Origin: Viridibacterium silvisoli
GTDB taxonomy: Bacteria; Pseudomonadota; Gammaproteobacteria; Burkholderiales; Rhodocyclaceae
NCBI RefSeq assembly: GCF_036017035.1
Contig: NZ_JAYXHS010000002.1
Coordinates: 186,001 to 250,000 of the forward strand
Length of the DNA: 64,000 bases
Reading direction: 5' to 3'
Below the pieces are notes generated by a model. That model was not told the DNA's origin. It made no database searches and saw nothing but the letters and a program-made list of their open reading frames with translations. The position numbers were made by a program, and so were the translations under genes. Below are positions 8,408 through 17,278 of the stretch, in pieces (position 1 is the first letter of the stretch; each line of letters opens with the position of its first letter).

Positions 8408-9378
8408 GGCTGCGCAGCCTTGCCGCCGTCTGCCAGTTTCACCGCAGGTGCGCGCACCTCCACGTCTGCCTTGCCACGCAGGAAGCTGACGTATTCATCC
8501 TGTGCTGCCTTCAAGGTATCGCGGCGCAGATCTCCTGCAACAGTCTGCCGTGCCTGTTCGAAAGTCTGCGGCATGGGTGCATCGCGTTGCACGACGACCA
8601 GGAGATGCACGCCATCGTCGGCCACGGCGGGCGCGCTGATATCGCCACTCTTGAGCTTGCCCAGTTCTGCGAACAGCCTGTCACCCAGCGCGCCTTTCAG
8701 AGCCACATCCGGCAACGCTGCCTTGCCGCCGTCGCCCAACTCCTTCAACCCGAATTTCGCCGCGACGCGCTCGATCGGCGTCCCTTGCTTGAGCGCGTGT
8801 ACAACGGCCTGCGCATCGGGCTGTGCGCCGGCATTGGCGGGGAGCAGCAAGTGATGCAGGCGCGTGGCTCCCGCGCTCACATAGCGCGCGGAATGGCGCT
8901 GGAAATAATTGTGCAGTTCAGACTCTTCCGGTTGGCGCGACAGCACGTCGGCTTCCGTCTGCAGATTGACGCCTGCAACCAAGGCCTCGCGCACACCTGC
9001 GTCCGAATTCTGCAGACTGACTTCGATGCCACGCTGTACCAGCAGCTCTTCGGCAATCATGCTGTCGAGCACCTCCTGGCGCTGCGCAGCTGTCGTCTTG
9101 TCGAAGGGCTCGCCGGTCAGCACCTCTACCTGCTTGCGGAAATCGCTCTCGAGAATCTGCCCCTGGTTGACGCGCGCCACCGCGCCTTCCGGGATGCCGC
9201 CATTGGCATTGCTGCCGGCAGTGAACAGGCTGAACGCGGCGATGCCCAGCCCGAGAGTTGCACCAAGCGCCAGCAGGGCGAGTGAGCGGCGTGGGGAGGC
9301 TTGCCGCACGCCCCGCAAGATGCCGGCGGCGTTTTCGGCCGTGTCCGGTGCAAGTGCTGCAATGTCTTCTGATTTCAT
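8404..9378 (-). CDS. Membrane-anchored parvulin-type peptidyl-prolyl isomerase
   Basis: A 324-residue protein with a cytoplasmic tail of about 28 residues, one helix (LALLALGATLGLGIAAFSLF) and an exported chaperone/isomerase part like SurA, PrsA and PpiD: an N-terminal SurA-type helical domain (VARVNQGQILESDFRKQVEV, RQEVLDSMIAEELLVQRGIE) and a PpiC domain from about residue 165 (ATRLHHLLLPANAG, GDGGKAALPDVALKGAL, SGDISAPAVADDGVHLLVV). It probably folds the exported partners of this operon. The chosen ATG (MKSEDI) is the first with a family-like short tail; an upstream start would add 20 residues crossing a poly-C stretch. Confidence 0.82.
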   Translation of the reverse strand: MKSEDIAALAPDTAENAAGILRGVRQASPRRSLALLALGATLGLGIAAFSLFTAGSNANGGIPEGAVARVNQGQILESDFRKQVEVLTGEPFDKTTAAQRQEVLDSMIAEELLVQRGIEVSLQNSDAGVREALVAGVNLQTEADVLSRQPEESELHNYFQRHSARYVSAGATRLHHLLLPANAGAQPDAQAVVHALKQGTPIERVAAKFGLKELGDGGKAALPDVALKGALGDRLFAELGKLKSGDISAPAVADDGVHLLVVVQRDAPMPQTFEQARQTVAGDLRRDTLKAAQDEYVSFLRGKADVEVRAPAVKLADGGKAAQP

Positions 9379-9403
9379 GGCTGCCCCCCCCTTTTTCGGC
9401 CGA

Positions 9404-9838
9404 CTATTTGGGTGCGGCAACGGGCGCAGAGCCCGCATCTGGCGTGGCTGTCGTCAGCACTTCACCGGTCTTGATGTTGGTGACCTTCTTGAACTGCCCG
9501 CCAGGCTCGCCATTGCGCAGCGGGTTGATCTCCACCGCCACGCGATCACCGGGCACCAGCGAACGCTTGCTCCAGCCGATACGGCTGAGCGGACCGGGGC
9601 TGGTCGACAGCTCGATGCTCCACAGCACGCCTTCCTTTTCGCCGGCTTGCGGATCGCGGACCACCCACAGCAACACGTGCGGGCTGGTCCATTGGAATTC
9701 CTTGACCGTGCCGGTCAGGGTGAAGGGCTTCGACGGGTCATACATCGCGAAGGAGTGATGTGCGACGCTGGCTGGCATGTGTGTGGCAAGCAACAGGCAG
9801 GAGATGACGGCAAGCAGCGTTCTGGATGAGCGGGTCAT
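9404..9838 (-). CDS. DUF6152-like secreted protein
   Basis: A 144-residue protein with a signal peptide cleaved after ASVA, leaving a mature N-terminus His-His-Ser-Phe-Ala-Met. A small beta domain follows (LTGTVKEFQWTSPHVLLWV, LVPGDRVAVEINPLRNGEPG) resembling an OB-like fold. I assign it to the family I know as DUF6152, whose members keep the HHSFA start; function unknown. It lies 25 nt before the parvulin gene and 36 nt after the first gene of the operon. The exposed double histidine is a potential metal site. Confidence 0.75.
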   Translation of the reverse strand: MTRSSRTLLAVISCLLLATHMPASVAHHSFAMYDPSKPFTLTGTVKEFQWTSPHVLLWVVRDPQAGEKEGVLWSIELSTSPGPLSRIGWSKRSLVPGDRVAVEINPLRNGEPGGQFKKVTNIKTGEVLTTATPDAGSAPVAAPK

Positions 9839-9874
9839 ACGTGTTCAGTTCCGGAAAAGTGGCGGGAAGATGGA

Positions 9875-10747
9875 TCAGCGGTCCAGCGCGCGGGCGGTAG
9901 GCAGCGGCGCACCGCCGGCCTCCTTGGGAATCTCGACCCAGACGTGATTGCCCGTCTTCGGATCGACCCTGGCGTAGAAATCCCCCTGGCGGCAGGAGGC
10001 CTCGACGATGTCGTCGCGTCGCTCGCGTGAGCGCAAGAAAGACTTGGTGATCTTCCACGGCTCCCTGAGCACATGCGGCGCATGGACTTCGAGGTCGATA
10101 TTCAAGCGATCCTTTTCGACCAGGTGGATGCGCTCGATGATGTGCACGTCGCCATTGTTGGGAATGCCAACGGCCTGCCCGATCGGGATGTAGGTCTGCG
10201 GATGGATGCCGACGGTATCCACCACCAGCGTGTCGCCCTCCCACTTGCCGATGGAGTGCCCGTTGAAGGTCAGGTCTGGATCTTCCGGGTGAGGGCGCCC
10301 ATCGGTGTAGATGCGGCGCGTGCGGTTGCCATCGAACTCATTGAGGAGGGTGACGCGCCCCGGCGTGAACAGGAACTCGCTCGAATTGAGCGTCATGACC
10401 ACGAAACTGGGCATGCCTTCCGGCAGGCAATCGATGTAGATGTTGTTCGGCTTGCCGGCCTTCTCGAGGGCCTGCTGCTCGGCGATGTACTTCGCGGCCT
10501 TCTCGTTCCATGGCGGAACGGCCTTGCCCGCAAACGGCGCGTTCACATGCTTGCGATCGGGCAGCCAGACGCCGCTCCAGTCGGGCAGCTTCGAGATGTC
10601 GGCCCAGTCTTTCGCTGTCGGTGCGGGGTTGATGCCCGGCGTGGGGGCATCTGCAGCGCTTGCTGGGGGGATGGCCACGCCCAGGCTGCCAAGCAGGCTG
10701 GCAACGAGTGCCGTGCGGATGAGTCTTCTGTGTGATTGCTGCTTCAT
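9875..10747 (-). CDS. Secreted protein of unknown function, first gene of the HupE/DUF operon
   Basis: A 290-residue exported protein with a signal peptide ending PPASA. The mature part carries a stretch seen in many uncharacterised secreted proteins of proteobacteria and acidobacteria, HPEDPDLTFNGHSIGKWEGD followed by TLVVDTVG. Upstream are KLPDWSGVWLPD and CLPEGMPSFVV, and the protein ends in a long beta-rich region. No catalytic residues can be named. It leads the eight-gene operon and is separated by 200 bp, holding a perfect palindrome, from the upstream LysR gene. Confidence 0.75.
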   Translation of the reverse strand: MKQQSHRRLIRTALVASLLGSLGVAIPPASAADAPTPGINPAPTAKDWADISKLPDWSGVWLPDRKHVNAPFAGKAVPPWNEKAAKYIAEQQALEKAGKPNNIYIDCLPEGMPSFVVMTLNSSEFLFTPGRVTLLNEFDGNRTRRIYTDGRPHPEDPDLTFNGHSIGKWEGDTLVVDTVGIHPQTYIPIGQAVGIPNNGDVHIIERIHLVEKDRLNIDLEVHAPHVLREPWKITKSFLRSRERRDDIVEASCRQGDFYARVDPKTGNHVWVEIPKEAGGAPLPTARALDR

Positions 10748-10777
10748 GGCTCTCTCGGAAACGATGTTCGAGCCAAG

Positions 10778-10794
10778 ATTAATCAGTGATTAAT
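10778..10794. promoter_or_regulatory. Perfect 17-bp palindrome upstream of the HupE/DUF operon
   Basis: ATTAATCAGTGATTAAT is fully symmetric around one central base and contains a T-N11-A core (TAATCAGTGATTA), the LysR-box format. It ends about 30 bp upstream of the first gene's ATG, in an AT-rich patch that probably also holds the promoter. The nearby LysR gene is the natural candidate regulator. Confidence 0.55.
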
Positions 10795-10949
10795 TATCAC
10801 GCCAACACATTATGTTCATAAACAACTTGCAAAACACGCATAGTGAATTTTGCGCAGATGTGCAGGGTTTTTGTGGTTTTCGGTGCCGTTTTCTTGCCGA
10901 CGGAGCGTCGGGCGGAGCGTCTGCCGGAGGGGAGGTCTCGCAGGTGGGG

Positions 10950-11855
10950 TCAGGCCTGTACGAGGTCGCGCCCGAAAGCTTCTGTCACGAGTTCCGCGAA
11001 GCGATCTACGGGGGCTTGCAAGCTGCCCAGGCGTTCGCGATGCACCAGCCACAGGTCGATGTTCTGCTTGAAGTCGGAGACGCTCAGGACATCGAGCTTG
11101 TCGCGGTAGGTGCTGTAGGCCAGCAGTGGTTCGGGCATGAGGCCGAGGCCGAGGCCGCGCGAGACGAGTTGCAGTTGCAGTTCGCGCCCGAAGGTATCGG
11201 AGACGACGCGCAGCGGTAGCCCTTGGGCGGCCAGCAGGCGTTGCAGGCTGGCACGGAAGCCGCAGCCATCCGGGTTGAGTATCCAGCCCGCACTATGCAG
11301 ATCTGACAGCTTGGGCGAGCGCTTGGTGATGGTGTCTTTCGCAGCAACGATGACCAGCTTGGCGCGCGCGAGCGAATGCGCGACGGCGTGCCGCGGCGCG
11401 AGGCGGTTGGATGGCATCAGCACGGTCGCCGCATCGAGCTTGCCTTGCTCGACTTTCTCGACGAGCACGTTGCCCCAGTCCGTAGAGAAGTTCGTGTCGA
11501 GATCGGGATAGGTCTTGTTGAGCGTCTGCAACAAGTTGCTCAGCAGGATGTCGCCCAGCCCTTGCGTGAGCCCCAGGCGCAGGCCGCCGGCGGGGGCTGT
11601 GTCTTGCGTGGCCAGTTCGCGCAGCGCCTCGACTTCACTCAGCACGACACGACATTGTTCGTAGACCAGCAGCCCGGCAGCCGTTGGCTTGGGCGGCTTG
11701 GTGTTGCGGTCCAGCAGTACGATGCCCAGCGCTTCTTCGAAGCTCTGGATGCGGCGCGTGATGGCGGGCTGGGTGAGCGACAGGACTTCTGCCGCCTGGC
11801 TCAGTGACTGGCAGCGCACTACGGCTTCAAAGGCTTCGATATCGTCGATTTTCAC
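10950..11855 (-). CDS. LysR-family transcriptional regulator
   Basis: A 301-residue LysR-type regulator starting MKIDDIEAFEAVVRCQSLSQ with the helix-turn-helix AAEVLSLTQPAITRRIQSFE and a full effector domain (GLRLGLTQGLGDILLSNLL; CGFRASLQRLLAAQGL). It is transcribed in the same direction as, and directly upstream of, the HupE/DUF operon, 200 bp from its first gene, and so is more likely its regulator than part of its transcript. The ligand is unknown. Confidence 0.9.
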   Translation of the reverse strand: MKIDDIEAFEAVVRCQSLSQAAEVLSLTQPAITRRIQSFEEALGIVLLDRNTKPPKPTAAGLLVYEQCRVVLSEVEALRELATQDTAPAGGLRLGLTQGLGDILLSNLLQTLNKTYPDLDTNFSTDWGNVLVEKVEQGKLDAATVLMPSNRLAPRHAVAHSLARAKLVIVAAKDTITKRSPKLSDLHSAGWILNPDGCGFRASLQRLLAAQGLPLRVVSDTFGRELQLQLVSRGLGLGLMPEPLLAYSTYRDKLDVLSVSDFKQNIDLWLVHRERLGSLQAPVDRFAELVTEAFGRDLVQA

Positions 11856-12071
11856 GGCAGGCGTCCAGTAGGGTCATGCGCAAAGCGAATCGCAGGCACG
11901 GAACATCATGCGTGCAGCTCGCATTGTGCCGCAAAGCGTCGTGTGCCGGAAACGGCGACGGCTGGAGGTGGGTGGAGCTGCGAGACATGCAAACCTGCCG
12001 TGCTGTGCCTGACTCATGAGGACAAACCGCCGCTTGATTGTGCGACTGCCTGGCAAGCTGGTAGGAATCTT

Positions 12072-12169
12072 CGTCATTCCCGCGAAGGCGGGAATCCAGC
12101 GACTTCGCTCTGCTGGAACACTCACACCAAATCCAACGCCACTGGATTCCCGCCTTCGCGGGAATGACG
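12072..12169. repeat. REP-like inverted repeat, 28-bp perfect arms
   Basis: Two perfect 28-bp arms (core CGTCATTCCCGCGAAGG) flank a 42-nt loop. It is the second copy of the element found at about 7.1 kb, with small substitutions that keep the pairing intact in each copy. This compensatory pattern is typical of mobile REP pairs. Confidence 0.8.
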
Positions 12170-12236
12170 GATCTGGAAGGATTGGTTGTTCACATGCGCA
12201 GTTGGGTCGATCGCCGGGAATGCGTTGTTGAAATGA

Positions 12237-12263
12237 AAAAGCCCGGCCTGTGGCCGGGCTTTT
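12237..12263. terminator. Rho-independent terminator
   Basis: GCCCGGCC-TGT-GGCCGGGC stem with A-tract on one side and T-tract on the other, so it can work in both directions. It sits 20 bp behind the leftward SsuD-like gene. Confidence 0.85.
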
Positions 12264-12282
12264 CACTTGCACATCACCCCGA

Positions 12283-13374
12283 TCAAGCCGGCGCGAGTGC
12301 CTTTTCTCCAGCCTGCTTGCCGATCAGCTCACGTGTCAGCGGGATCAGGTCGCGACCATACGCCACCGCATCTTCGAGCGGATCGAAGCCACGGATCAGG
12401 AAGGTTGTGATGCCGATCTTGTGATAGTCGAGCAGCGAGTCTGCGACTTGCTCTGGAGTGCCTACCAGCGAGGTGGAGTTGCCCTTGGCGCCGAGCAGGC
12501 CGGCGATGCCGGTCCACAGGCGCTTGTCGAGACGCGAGCCTTGCGCTGCGGCTGCGAGCAGGCGCTTCGAGCCTTCGTTCTGTGGCTCGCCCTTGCGTGC
12601 GGTGTCATTCTTCGAAGCGAGTGCGCGGGCGCGTTCGAGATAGTCCTCGGCGCGCGCCCAGGCCTTCTCTTCGGTGTCGGCGATGATGGGGCGCAGCGAC
12701 AGAGAGAACTTGATCGTGCGGCCATGCTTTGCGGCTTCGGCACGTACGCGGGCAACGATCTCGGCAACCTGCTCGTAGGTCTCGCCCCACAGTGCGTACA
12801 CGTCGGCGTGCTTGCCGGCGGTGCGGATCGCTGCATCAGACGAGCCGCCGAAGTAGATCGGCAGGTGCGGCAGCTGCGGTGACTTCACTGCCGAGAAGGC
12901 CTTGTCGAACTGGTAGTACTTGCCGGCGTAGTCGAACGGCGTCTGGCTGGTCCATTCCTTACGTACGACATCCAGATACTCGTCGGTGCGCGCGTAGCGG
13001 TCGTCCTTGCCGATGTAGCTGCCGTCCGCCTTGAGCTCTTCGTCGCTGCCGCCGGTGATGATGTGCACGGCGATGCGGCCACCGGTGAGCGAGTCCAGGG
13101 TAGCGAGCTGGCGTGCAGCGAGCGTCGGTTGCGTGAAGCCGGGGCGGTGGGCGATGAGGAACTTGAGGTTCTTCGTCACCGATGCCGCATGAGAAGCGAT
13201 GAGGATGCTCTCCGGCGAATTGGAGTTGAAGGCGACGAGTGCGCGGTCAAAGCCGGCTTCGTCGTGGATGCGCGCAGCGCGTTCGATGTGTTCGCGGTTA
13301 AGGGTCGGGCCGCTGCGCTCGATGATTTCGGAGCCGAGATTGCTGCCGACGTAGCCGATGAATTCGATGCTCAT
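12283..13374 (-). CDS. SsuD-like FMN-dependent alkanesulfonate monooxygenase
   Basis: A 363-residue luciferase-superfamily enzyme laid out like SsuD: FLIAHRPGFTQPTLAARQLA, ATLDSLTGGRIAVHIITGGS, LPIYFGGSSDAAIRTAGKHA, DVYALWGETYEQV, and near the end NSTSLVGTPEQVADSLLDYH. SsuD uses FMNH2 from SsuE to cleave sulfonates into aldehyde and sulfite. An SsuE-like reductase is encoded 14 kb away on the other side of this island. It is the last gene of the leftward sulfur gene series, 39 bp behind the peroxiredoxin-like gene, and is closed by a terminator. Identity between this and true SsuD is only moderate, so the substrate may be a different sulfonate or sulfone. Confidence 0.82.
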   Translation of the reverse strand: MSIEFIGYVGSNLGSEIIERSGPTLNREHIERAARIHDEAGFDRALVAFNSNSPESILIASHAASVTKNLKFLIAHRPGFTQPTLAARQLATLDSLTGGRIAVHIITGGSDEELKADGSYIGKDDRYARTDEYLDVVRKEWTSQTPFDYAGKYYQFDKAFSAVKSPQLPHLPIYFGGSSDAAIRTAGKHADVYALWGETYEQVAEIVARVRAEAAKHGRTIKFSLSLRPIIADTEEKAWARAEDYLERARALASKNDTARKGEPQNEGSKRLLAAAAQGSRLDKRLWTGIAGLLGAKGNSTSLVGTPEQVADSLLDYHKIGITTFLIRGFDPLEDAVAYGRDLIPLTRELIGKQAGEKALAPA

Positions 13375-13413
13375 GTTGATACCTCAAAGATGGTTCAGGT
13401 TTGCGAATGCAGA

Positions 13414-14091
13414 TCAGGCTGCGACTGCCGACAGCGCGCGCACTTGCTCGACGATGGCGTCGGCCTCGCTGCGCACCAGCCAGTCCGGCGAGACTTCGAC
13501 GAAGCGCACGACGCGATCTCGGTCGATGAGTACGACGGTCGGTTGCGGCAACTCCCAGGTCCCAGTACCCGTTGTTTCGCCGATGCCGCCACCCTTGGCG
13601 AGCGAGGCCTTCTGCGAGGCTTCGTCGTAGGTGTAGAGGATGCCGAAGCGACGACCGAGCGCGTTGTCGCGGTCGGTGGCGACGAGGAAGTTCAGGTCGT
13701 GGCGGCGCTTGATCTCGACGAGACGCTCAGGCACTTGCGGGCTCACGCCGACCAGTGTGGCGCCAAGTTCCTGCAGTGCCGGTGCGAGCTGGCGCTTGTA
13801 GTAGGGCAGGGCGATGTTGCAGGCGGGGCAACCGGCGAAGCGGAAGAACACCAGCGCGACCGGGCCCTTGGCGAGTAGCTCGTCGAGCACCAGCGTCTTG
13901 CCATCCACTTCCTCGAGACTGAAGTTGTCGAGCTTCTGCCCGACCTGCACGTGCTTCGATGGCTCGTAGTTGTCGATGAGGGTCTGGCGCTGGTCGATAT
14001 TGACCTGCAGCACGGCGGGCTCCCAGCTGGCTACGCGTTCGGCATGCAGGTTGGCGAGCAGTTGTCGCAGAGACTCTTTTGGTGTGCTCAT
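13414..14091 (-). CDS. AhpC/TSA-family peroxiredoxin-like protein
   Basis: A 225-residue thioredoxin-fold protein. The redox motif FAGCPAC places cysteines at residues 88 and 91, a CxxC arrangement as in thioredoxin-like rather than classical two-Cys peroxiredoxins. Domain blocks: FSLEEVDGKTLVLDELLAKG, PVALVFFRFAGCPACN and later GTWELPQPTVVLIDRDR. It may reduce disulfide or peroxide by-products formed by the neighbouring oxygenases. It lies between the ABC transporter ATPase and the SsuD-like gene in the same direction. Confidence 0.78.
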   Translation of the reverse strand: MSTPKESLRQLLANLHAERVASWEPAVLQVNIDQRQTLIDNYEPSKHVQVGQKLDNFSLEEVDGKTLVLDELLAKGPVALVFFRFAGCPACNIALPYYKRQLAPALQELGATLVGVSPQVPERLVEIKRRHDLNFLVATDRDNALGRRFGILYTYDEASQKASLAKGGGIGETTGTGTWELPQPTVVLIDRDRVVRFVEVSPDWLVRSEADAIVEQVRALSAVAA

Positions 14092-14150
14092 GGTGTTCCC
14101 TTTCAGTGGTGGTGCTCAGTGGGGTGACGAGGTCAAAGGTGTTGGCCGGT

Positions 14151-16268
14151 TCAAAGAGGAAAGTGGCAAGCCACGGCATGCGCGCTATTGACCGCCGCAA
14201 GCTCGGGCTGCTCGTCACGGCAGCGCTGCGTGGCCGCAGGGCAGCGCGTGTGAAAGCGGCAGCCGGAGGGTGGATTGGTCGGCGATGGAATCTCGCCAAC
14301 AATCGGAATGAACTCGCGCCGCCGTGTCGGGTCGGCAATCGGAATCGCCGATATCAGTGCACGTGTGTAGTGGTGAGCTGGCTGCGTGAAGATCTCGTCG
14401 GCCGGGCCTACCTCGACGAGCTTGCCGAGATACATCACGCCGATGCGATCCGACACATGGCGGACGACGTTGAGGCCATGACCGATGAACAGGTAGGTCA
14501 GCCCGAGCTGTTCCTTGAGGTCTTGCAGCAGGTTGATGACCTGGGCCTGCACCGACACGTCGAGCGCCGAGACGGCCTCATCGGCCAGTACGAATTTCGG
14601 ATTGAGCGAGATGGCGCGCGCGATGCCGATGCGCTGGCGCTGGCCACCTGAGAACTGATGTGGATAGCGGTCATAGCCGGAAGGGTCGAGACCGACGCGT
14701 TGCAAGAGCTCCTCGACGCGGCTGCGCTGCTCGGCCTTGCTCAGGTGCTCGTGTACGGCCAGCGGCTCGCCGATGATGTCGCCGACCGTCCAGCGCGAAT
14801 TGATCGAGCCGTAGGGGTCCTGGAACACCATCTGCATATTGCGGCGTACTTCCTGCAGCTCCTTGCGGGGCAGGCGCGTGATGTCGTCGCCGTCGAAAAT
14901 GACCTGGCCCTGCGTGGGCTTCTCGAGTTGCAGCAGCACGCGCGCCAGCGTCGATTTGCCGCAGCCCGACTCGCCGACGAGGCCGAAGGTCTCACCCGCT
15001 TTGATCTGGAAGCTCACGCCATCGACGGCGCGCACGGCTTTGCGTGCGCCGGGCCATCCGCCCTTGATCGGGAAGTGCTTCTGCAGCGAGATCACATCGA
15101 TCAGCGGTGGCCGAGGCTTCGTGCCGTTCGGGTCGGAAATGCGACGCGCAATGGCGGAGAAGTCGATCGAGCCGAATCTGTTGCGGGCCGCTTGCATGCC
15201 GGCTGCACGGCTCGCCGGCGAGCTGGTCAGGTCGTCGGCGGTGGATGCTGTCCGTGACAGCACGTCCAGCGCTGGCAGCGTTGTGTGATGCCAGCACGCG
15301 ACTTCACGCAGCTTGCCGTCGATTGCAGAGACCTGCAGTGCAGGTTCGGCCGACACGCACTGCGCCGACGCATGCGGGCAGCGCGGATGGAAGCGGCAAC
15401 CGGAAGGCGGCGCCGACAGGATGGGGATCGAGCCTTCGATGGAGTAAAGACGTTTTGCGCGAACTTCACCGCTGCCAACCACCGATGCCAGCAGGCCTTG
15501 CGTGTAGGGATGGGCCGGCTTGCCGAACAGGTCTTCGACACTGGCCTGCTCGACGATGCGGCCGGCATACATGACGACGACGCGGTCGGCGATCTCGGCG
15601 GCCATGCCCAGGTCGTGCGTGATGAGCAGGATGGACAGACCTGTCTCACGCTGGATCTCCTGCAGCAACTTGAGGATCTGCGCCTGGATGGTGACGTCGA
15701 GCGCGGTGGTCGGTTCGTCTGCAATGAGCAGCTCCGGGTCGCAGGCCAGCGCCATGGCAATCATTGCGCGCTGACGCATGCCGCCGGACAGCTCGTGCGG
15801 GTACTGCTTCACGCGCAGTGCCGCATCCGGGATGTGCACGCGGTCGAGCAGGCGGATGACATCCGTCATCGCGTGCGCACGCGGAATCTTCTTGTGGCGC
15901 ACGATCACTTCGGCGATCTGTTCACCGATGGTGAACACCGGGTCGAAGGCCGTCATCGGCTCCTGGAAGATGATGCCGATGCGGTCGCCACGCAACTCGC
16001 TCATCTCGCGCTGCGTGAGCGAGGCGAGGTCGCGGCCATCGAAGCGGATCGCGCCCCTGGTGATGGCACCGTTCTTGAACTCGATGAGGCGCATCACCGA
16101 CAGTGCGGTGATCGACTTGCCACTGCCGGATTCGCCGACGAGGCATACCGTCTCGCCAGCGGCAATTTCCAGGCTGACCTTGTCGACGATCTGCAGCGCG
16201 CCCGCGTTGTTGTGGACGTCGATGGCGAGATCGTTGATTTTCAGGAAGGCGTCGCGTGCTGCGTTCAT
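14151..16268 (-). CDS. Peptide-type ABC transporter, fused double ATP-binding protein
   Basis: About 705 residues holding two complete ABC ATPases in tandem, as in GsiA: first half with Walker A GESGSGKSIT, signature LSGGMRQR and Walker B LLIADEPTTALD; second half with GESGCGKST, FSGGQRQR and FVLADEAVSALD. Each half ends with the oligopeptide-type cysteine-rich cap (GCRFHPRCPHAS and GCRFHTRCPAAT). Energises the two permeases encoded just upstream. I take the ATG of MNAARDAF; a TTG 20 codons earlier would overlap the permease gene by 8 bp. The substrate is probably a small thiol, peptide or sulfonate, judged only by neighbours. Confidence 0.9.
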   Translation of the reverse strand: MNAARDAFLKINDLAIDVHNNAGALQIVDKVSLEIAAGETVCLVGESGSGKSITALSVMRLIEFKNGAITRGAIRFDGRDLASLTQREMSELRGDRIGIIFQEPMTAFDPVFTIGEQIAEVIVRHKKIPRAHAMTDVIRLLDRVHIPDAALRVKQYPHELSGGMRQRAMIAMALACDPELLIADEPTTALDVTIQAQILKLLQEIQRETGLSILLITHDLGMAAEIADRVVVMYAGRIVEQASVEDLFGKPAHPYTQGLLASVVGSGEVRAKRLYSIEGSIPILSAPPSGCRFHPRCPHASAQCVSAEPALQVSAIDGKLREVACWHHTTLPALDVLSRTASTADDLTSSPASRAAGMQAARNRFGSIDFSAIARRISDPNGTKPRPPLIDVISLQKHFPIKGGWPGARKAVRAVDGVSFQIKAGETFGLVGESGCGKSTLARVLLQLEKPTQGQVIFDGDDITRLPRKELQEVRRNMQMVFQDPYGSINSRWTVGDIIGEPLAVHEHLSKAEQRSRVEELLQRVGLDPSGYDRYPHQFSGGQRQRIGIARAISLNPKFVLADEAVSALDVSVQAQVINLLQDLKEQLGLTYLFIGHGLNVVRHVSDRIGVMYLGKLVEVGPADEIFTQPAHHYTRALISAIPIADPTRRREFIPIVGEIPSPTNPPSGCRFHTRCPAATQRCRDEQPELAAVNSAHAVACHFPL

Positions 16269-16320
16269 TGCTGGTCCGGTGCTATTGGTCAAGGCGTGAG
16301 TCAAATTTCCGGCCGAGGGG

Positions 16321-17253
16321 TCAGCCAATACGTTTCTGTGGATCGACGCGGTGGCGCAACTCGTCGCCCAGCAGATTCACGGAAACGACGAGGGCGGTGA
16401 TGGCGAGGCCGGGGAAGGTGGCGATCCACCAGGCGATGCTCAGGTAGCTGCGGCCCTGGCTGAGCAGGAAGCCCCAGTCGGGCCGGTCGTCGATGATGCC
16501 GAGGCCGAGGAAGCTGAGGCTGGAGCCGATCAGGATGGAGCTGCCGACACCCAGCGTGGCCATCACCAACATCGGCGACCAGCAGTGCGGCAGGATGTGC
16601 TTGAAGAGGATTGCAGCCTGCGAGGTGCCGATGGAGCGAGCGGCCTCGACGAAGGGCCGGTTCTTGATGGCGATGACTTGCGAGCGCATGACGCGTGCGT
16701 ATCGCGGTACCGAGATCAGGCCGACGGCGATGATGGTGTTGGTGAGGCTGGCGCCGAGCGCGGTCGACACGACGATTGCCAGCAGGATGCCGGGTACGGC
16801 CAGCTTGATGTCGATGGCGCGCATCAGCACACCATCCACGTATGAACCAAGGTAACCCGAAGCGAGGCCGATCAGGCCGCCCAGCGTGCCGCCGATGAAG
16901 ACGGCGAAAGCGCCCATCAGCAGCGACTGGCGTGCACCGTAGATCAGCAGGGTCAGCACGTCGCGGCCGAACTGGTCGGTGCCGAGCAGGTGCTGGGCGC
17001 TCGGTGCCTGCAGGATGGATTCGATATCCATGTCTGTCGGGGCGAAAGGCGCGAGCAGGTCGGGTACCGCTGCGCAGACAACCAGCACGCCGACGATGAG
17101 TGCGGGAATCAGCAACGTCCAGTCGCTTGCCCAGCCCCTGAGCCATGCAGGGCGCTGCGGAAGACGCAGTGTCCATTTGCGCGGTGCTGCAAGCGTGCCT
17201 TGCGCATCCAGAACGCCGACGTTGCCAATCGCGATGTCGATTGCACGATCCAT
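16321..17253 (-). CDS. Peptide-type ABC transporter permease (DppC type)
   Basis: A 310-residue inner-membrane permease of the DppC/GsiD type with an N-terminal helix (LIPALIVGVLVVCAAVPDLL), HLLGTDQFGRDVLTLLIYGA, the core permease domain and the EAA-type loop EAARSIGTSQAAILFKHILP that contacts the ATPase. The C-terminus WWIATFPGLAITALVVSVNL and NLLGDELRHRVDPQKR is typical. It lies 25 bp behind the partner permease gene. Confidence 0.92.
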   Translation of the reverse strand: MDRAIDIAIGNVGVLDAQGTLAAPRKWTLRLPQRPAWLRGWASDWTLLIPALIVGVLVVCAAVPDLLAPFAPTDMDIESILQAPSAQHLLGTDQFGRDVLTLLIYGARQSLLMGAFAVFIGGTLGGLIGLASGYLGSYVDGVLMRAIDIKLAVPGILLAIVVSTALGASLTNTIIAVGLISVPRYARVMRSQVIAIKNRPFVEAARSIGTSQAAILFKHILPHCWSPMLVMATLGVGSSILIGSSLSFLGLGIIDDRPDWGFLLSQGRSYLSIAWWIATFPGLAITALVVSVNLLGDELRHRVDPQKRIG

Positions 17254-17278
17254 GAGTCAGTTCCTCCCTGATGCGGCT

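Larger units (their letters stand above)
11856..12282. other. 427-bp intergenic region
   Basis: No credible gene is visible in either strand. The region holds the LysR promoter area at its left end, one REP-like inverted repeat in the middle and a rho-independent terminator at its right end that closes the leftward SsuD-like gene. Confidence 0.6.

Noticed and set aside
7058..12169. Repeats as CRISPR array
   Set aside because: Only two palindromic pairs, 5 kb apart, with no regular spacers and no cas genes.
14151..16268. Double-length ABC ATPase as a fusion of two genes by mutation
   Set aside because: Tandem ATPases in one chain are normal for GsiA-type peptide transporters; both halves are complete.
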